A stretch of DNA of 7,616 bases from the NCBI GenBank assembly GCA_014764075.1, contig JACXUE010000059.1, positions 1 to 7,616 of the forward strand, given 5' to 3'. The position numbers and the translations under genes are program-made. Under the pieces are notes generated by a model. It was not told the origin of the DNA and did not search any database. It saw nothing but the letters and a program-made list of their open reading frames with translations. Of this stretch, positions 5,841-7,616 are shown piece after piece. Positions within the stretch are counted from its first letter, which is position 1, and every line of letters starts with the position of its first letter. Origin of the DNA: Sulfuricurvum sp. (GTDB taxonomy: Bacteria > Campylobacterota > Campylobacteria > Campylobacterales > Sulfurimonadaceae).

Positions 5841-7031
5841 TTAGAGCTTCACATTCACTTTCTTAATCAGCATCTTCTTCGACCAAAGAGGATCTTTTAA
5901 ATCCAACATCTCTCGAATCTCATCATTGACCAAGCGATACGATACCACAACCGTTACTTGATCGGCACTGCCCTCTAAAGGGACGATGAATGTTTTTGAA
6001 CCATTAGCAGGAATCGATACATTTTCAACCGTTTTTTTCGCCAAATGGGGAACCGTCGGTTTCCCCCGCTTCGTTAAAAATCGAGACGTGAGAGAGAGTG
6101 TTTCGGTTTTGACAATTTTGCCCCCTTTGACAAACTGAGCCTCGACAATAATCTCACGCGAACCGAATCCGCTCGGCAACGCATGAGGCAGTGGATTGGT
6201 CAATGTCACTTCCAACCCTTTGGCACCTTTACGCATATCAACCCTCAAGGCATCTTTCCATAAGTTCTCGGTATGAGCTCCGATAAAACCGTGTGAACGG
6301 ATCAGCCGTTTAGTCGGTTTACCATTGGCTCCCGGTAAAGTTGATGCCACCCCTTCCTTGTGCGACCCCATATGACAATCGACACACTGTTTCCCGCCGC
6401 TTTTAAATTCAGCTTGCATATCAGTGAAACGGTGTCCCTCTCTTGAAGTATCGTTCGCATGGCACACAAAACAGAGCTGATTGGGATTAGTCTCCATAAA
6501 GTCCCGTTGTTCTACACGGTGATAGGGAGACTTAGCATCATCATACGGTCCGGTCATCGTCCCCGATCTCATCCACGTTACACGATGGATTCCCCGCTCA
6601 TTTTCAGGTAAATTATCATAAATTTGATCAATATTGTGGCATACGACACAGTTGATCCCTTCACTGATCGTATCGCTTTGCAACGCTTTGGTCGCAGCAG
6701 AATCTTTATCAAGTTTTAACGCCGCAATCGCATCGTATTCTGAAGATGTGGAGGTAACTGAAATACGAGGATTGTGACAGGCGGCACACTCAATTTTGAT
6801 CGAATTGAGTGATCTACCGTTGCTCTTGCGGGCGACATAATCGATTGTTTTTTGAAAATATTCATCGTTTGCGTAATGGGATTTGGCATGCCAAGAGCCC
6901 TCCCACTCTTTGACGATATGGCTATGACACGATTTGCATTTGCCGGAGTTTTTGTATTTGTCTCCAACTTTAACCGCTTCCGCACCGTACAAACTCAACC
7001 CCAAAAGACCCAATAGCACCAAACGAACCAT
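5841..7031 (-). CDS. Periplasmic pentaheme c-type cytochrome (cytochrome c554-like)
   Basis: An exported electron-transfer protein of 396 residues. Residues 1-19 (MVRLVLLGLLGLSLYGAEA) form a short Sec signal peptide. Five CxxCH heme sites follow: CKSCH 32-36, CAACH 82-86, CVVCH 128-132, CFVCH 187-191 and CVDCH 216-220; all ten cysteines are used in them. The first site is followed by KEWEGSWHAKSHY, the W-x-x-S-x-H-A pattern of the cytochrome c554 / multiheme reductase group. Residues from about 240 to the end have no cysteine and look beta-rich, like an added Ig-like domain. The start has an AAGGGG SD five bases upstream and lies 9 bases after argF, so the two are probably cotranscribed. Redox partner and substrate cannot be told from the sequence. 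Confidence 0.9.
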   Translation of the reverse strand: MVRLVLLGLLGLSLYGAEAVKVGDKYKNSGKCKSCHSHIVKEWEGSWHAKSHYANDEYFQKTIDYVARKSNGRSLNSIKIECAACHNPRISVTSTSSEYDAIAALKLDKDSAATKALQSDTISEGINCVVCHNIDQIYDNLPENERGIHRVTWMRSGTMTGPYDDAKSPYHRVEQRDFMETNPNQLCFVCHANDTSREGHRFTDMQAEFKSGGKQCVDCHMGSHKEGVASTLPGANGKPTKRLIRSHGFIGAHTENLWKDALRVDMRKGAKGLEVTLTNPLPHALPSGFGSREIIVEAQFVKGGKIVKTETLSLTSRFLTKRGKPTVPHLAKKTVENVSIPANGSKTFIVPLEGSADQVTVVVSYRLVNDEIREMLDLKDPLWSKKMLIKKVNVKL

Positions 7032-7040
7032 TCAAACCCC

Positions 7041-7616
7041 TTATCGATGTTTATTCAACCAAACCATTAACCCTTTTTGCGCATGGAGACGATTCTCAGC
7101 CTCCTCGAAAATCACACTTTGTGCCCCTTCCAATACCGATTCGCTCACTTCAACGTCACGGTACGCCGGAAGACAATGTAAAAAGATTGCATTTTCAGCT
7201 GCCAGTCCCATCAAGGCATCATCTACGATGTAACCTTGGAAAGCTCGCAAACGCTGCGCTTTCTCTTCCTCTTGCCCCATCGAAATCCACGTATCGGTCG
7301 TCACGACCGTAGCCCCTTTAACCGCCTCTTTGGGATCGTTAGTAATGGTTATTTTGGCTCCGCTCTCTTGGGCAAATCTCATTGCATCGGCGATTACGAT
7401 TGGATCGCACTCGTACCCTTTGGGGGTTGCGACACGGAGCTCAAACCCCAGCTTAGAGGCGAGCATCAACCACGAATGAGTCATGTTGTTCCCATCACCG
7501 ACGTAGGCAACGATCGGATTTGCATCTTTACCGCACTCCATCATCGTCATGTAATCGGCTAACAATTGAACCGGATGATAGCTGTCACTCAAACCGTTAA
7601 TAACAGGAACTTTTGA
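7041..7616 (-). CDS. argF: Ornithine carbamoyltransferase, C-terminal 191 residues
   Basis: Cytoplasmic arginine-pathway enzyme joining ornithine and carbamoyl phosphate to give citrulline. The gene enters from the right edge; the frame is open to base 7616, so roughly the first third of the protein is missing. Visible blocks, numbered in the fragment: VPVINGLSDSYHPVQ at 3-17 (HPxQ binds carbamoyl phosphate), GDGNNMTHSW at 40-49, TWISMGQEEE near 109-118 (the SMG loop that binds ornithine and separates OTC from aspartate carbamoyltransferase), and HCLPAYRDVEVSE at 147-159 (catalytic HCLP). The C-terminal EEAENRLHAQKGLMVWL is also typical. The TTG at base 7592 is an internal Leu codon, not the start. 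Likely cotranscribed with the downstream cytochrome. Confidence 0.95.
   Translation of the reverse strand, partial: SKVPVINGLSDSYHPVQLLADYMTMMECGKDANPIVAYVGDGNNMTHSWLMLASKLGFELRVATPKGYECDPIVIADAMRFAQESGAKITITNDPKEAVKGATVVTTDTWISMGQEEEKAQRLRAFQGYIVDDALMGLAAENAIFLHCLPAYRDVEVSESVLEGAQSVIFEEAENRLHAQKGLMVWLNKHR

Noticed and set aside
7121..7562. Plus-strand ORFs opposite argF
   Set aside because: They are antisense to a clear argF coding sequence with all family motifs.

Overview
The window looks like a chromosomal segment of a Campylobacterota (epsilonproteobacterial) species, perhaps a Sulfuricurvum/Sulfurimonas-type sulfur oxidiser. The reasons are the ndk-yceD-rpmF-plsX-fabH order, a cysteine-free short L32, moderate GC, extended -10 promoters with no clear -35, and a periplasmic multiheme cytochrome. 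The genus is an inference from gene style, not from any database comparison.

Region 1 (5-2993, + strand) is a tight housekeeping operon: ndk (nucleoside diphosphate kinase), a YceD/DUF177 protein, rpmF (ribosomal protein L32), plsX (phosphate acyltransferase) and fabH (ketoacyl-ACP synthase III). It links nucleotide supply, ribosome assembly and the start of fatty-acid and phospholipid synthesis. Gaps are 3 to 30 bases. Region 2 (3039-3407, +) is a HIT-family nucleotide hydrolase/transferase with its own likely promoter.

Region 3 (3506-5074, - strand) is a DEAD-box RNA helicase with an Arg/Gly/Ser/Asn-rich tail. Upstream of it lies a 536-base stretch without an established gene (5075-5610), the most unusual part of the window. 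It holds a run of perfect short hairpins, a strong bidirectional terminator, a small ORF whose reading frame continues past an in-frame TAA up to the helicase start codon, and a roughly 94-base element that recurs in diverged form (37 of 50 bases identical, ungapped) just at and beyond the helicase stop codon. Similar elements therefore flank the helicase on both sides. I could not match them to any RNA or mobile-element family I know.

Region 4 (5611-5814, +) is a small Cys-containing protein of unknown function with a good ribosome binding site. A GC-rich hairpin separates it from Region 5 on the - strand: a five-heme c-type cytochrome (5841-7031), preceded in the same direction by the 3' part of argF (ornithine carbamoyltransferase), which runs off the right edge of the window.
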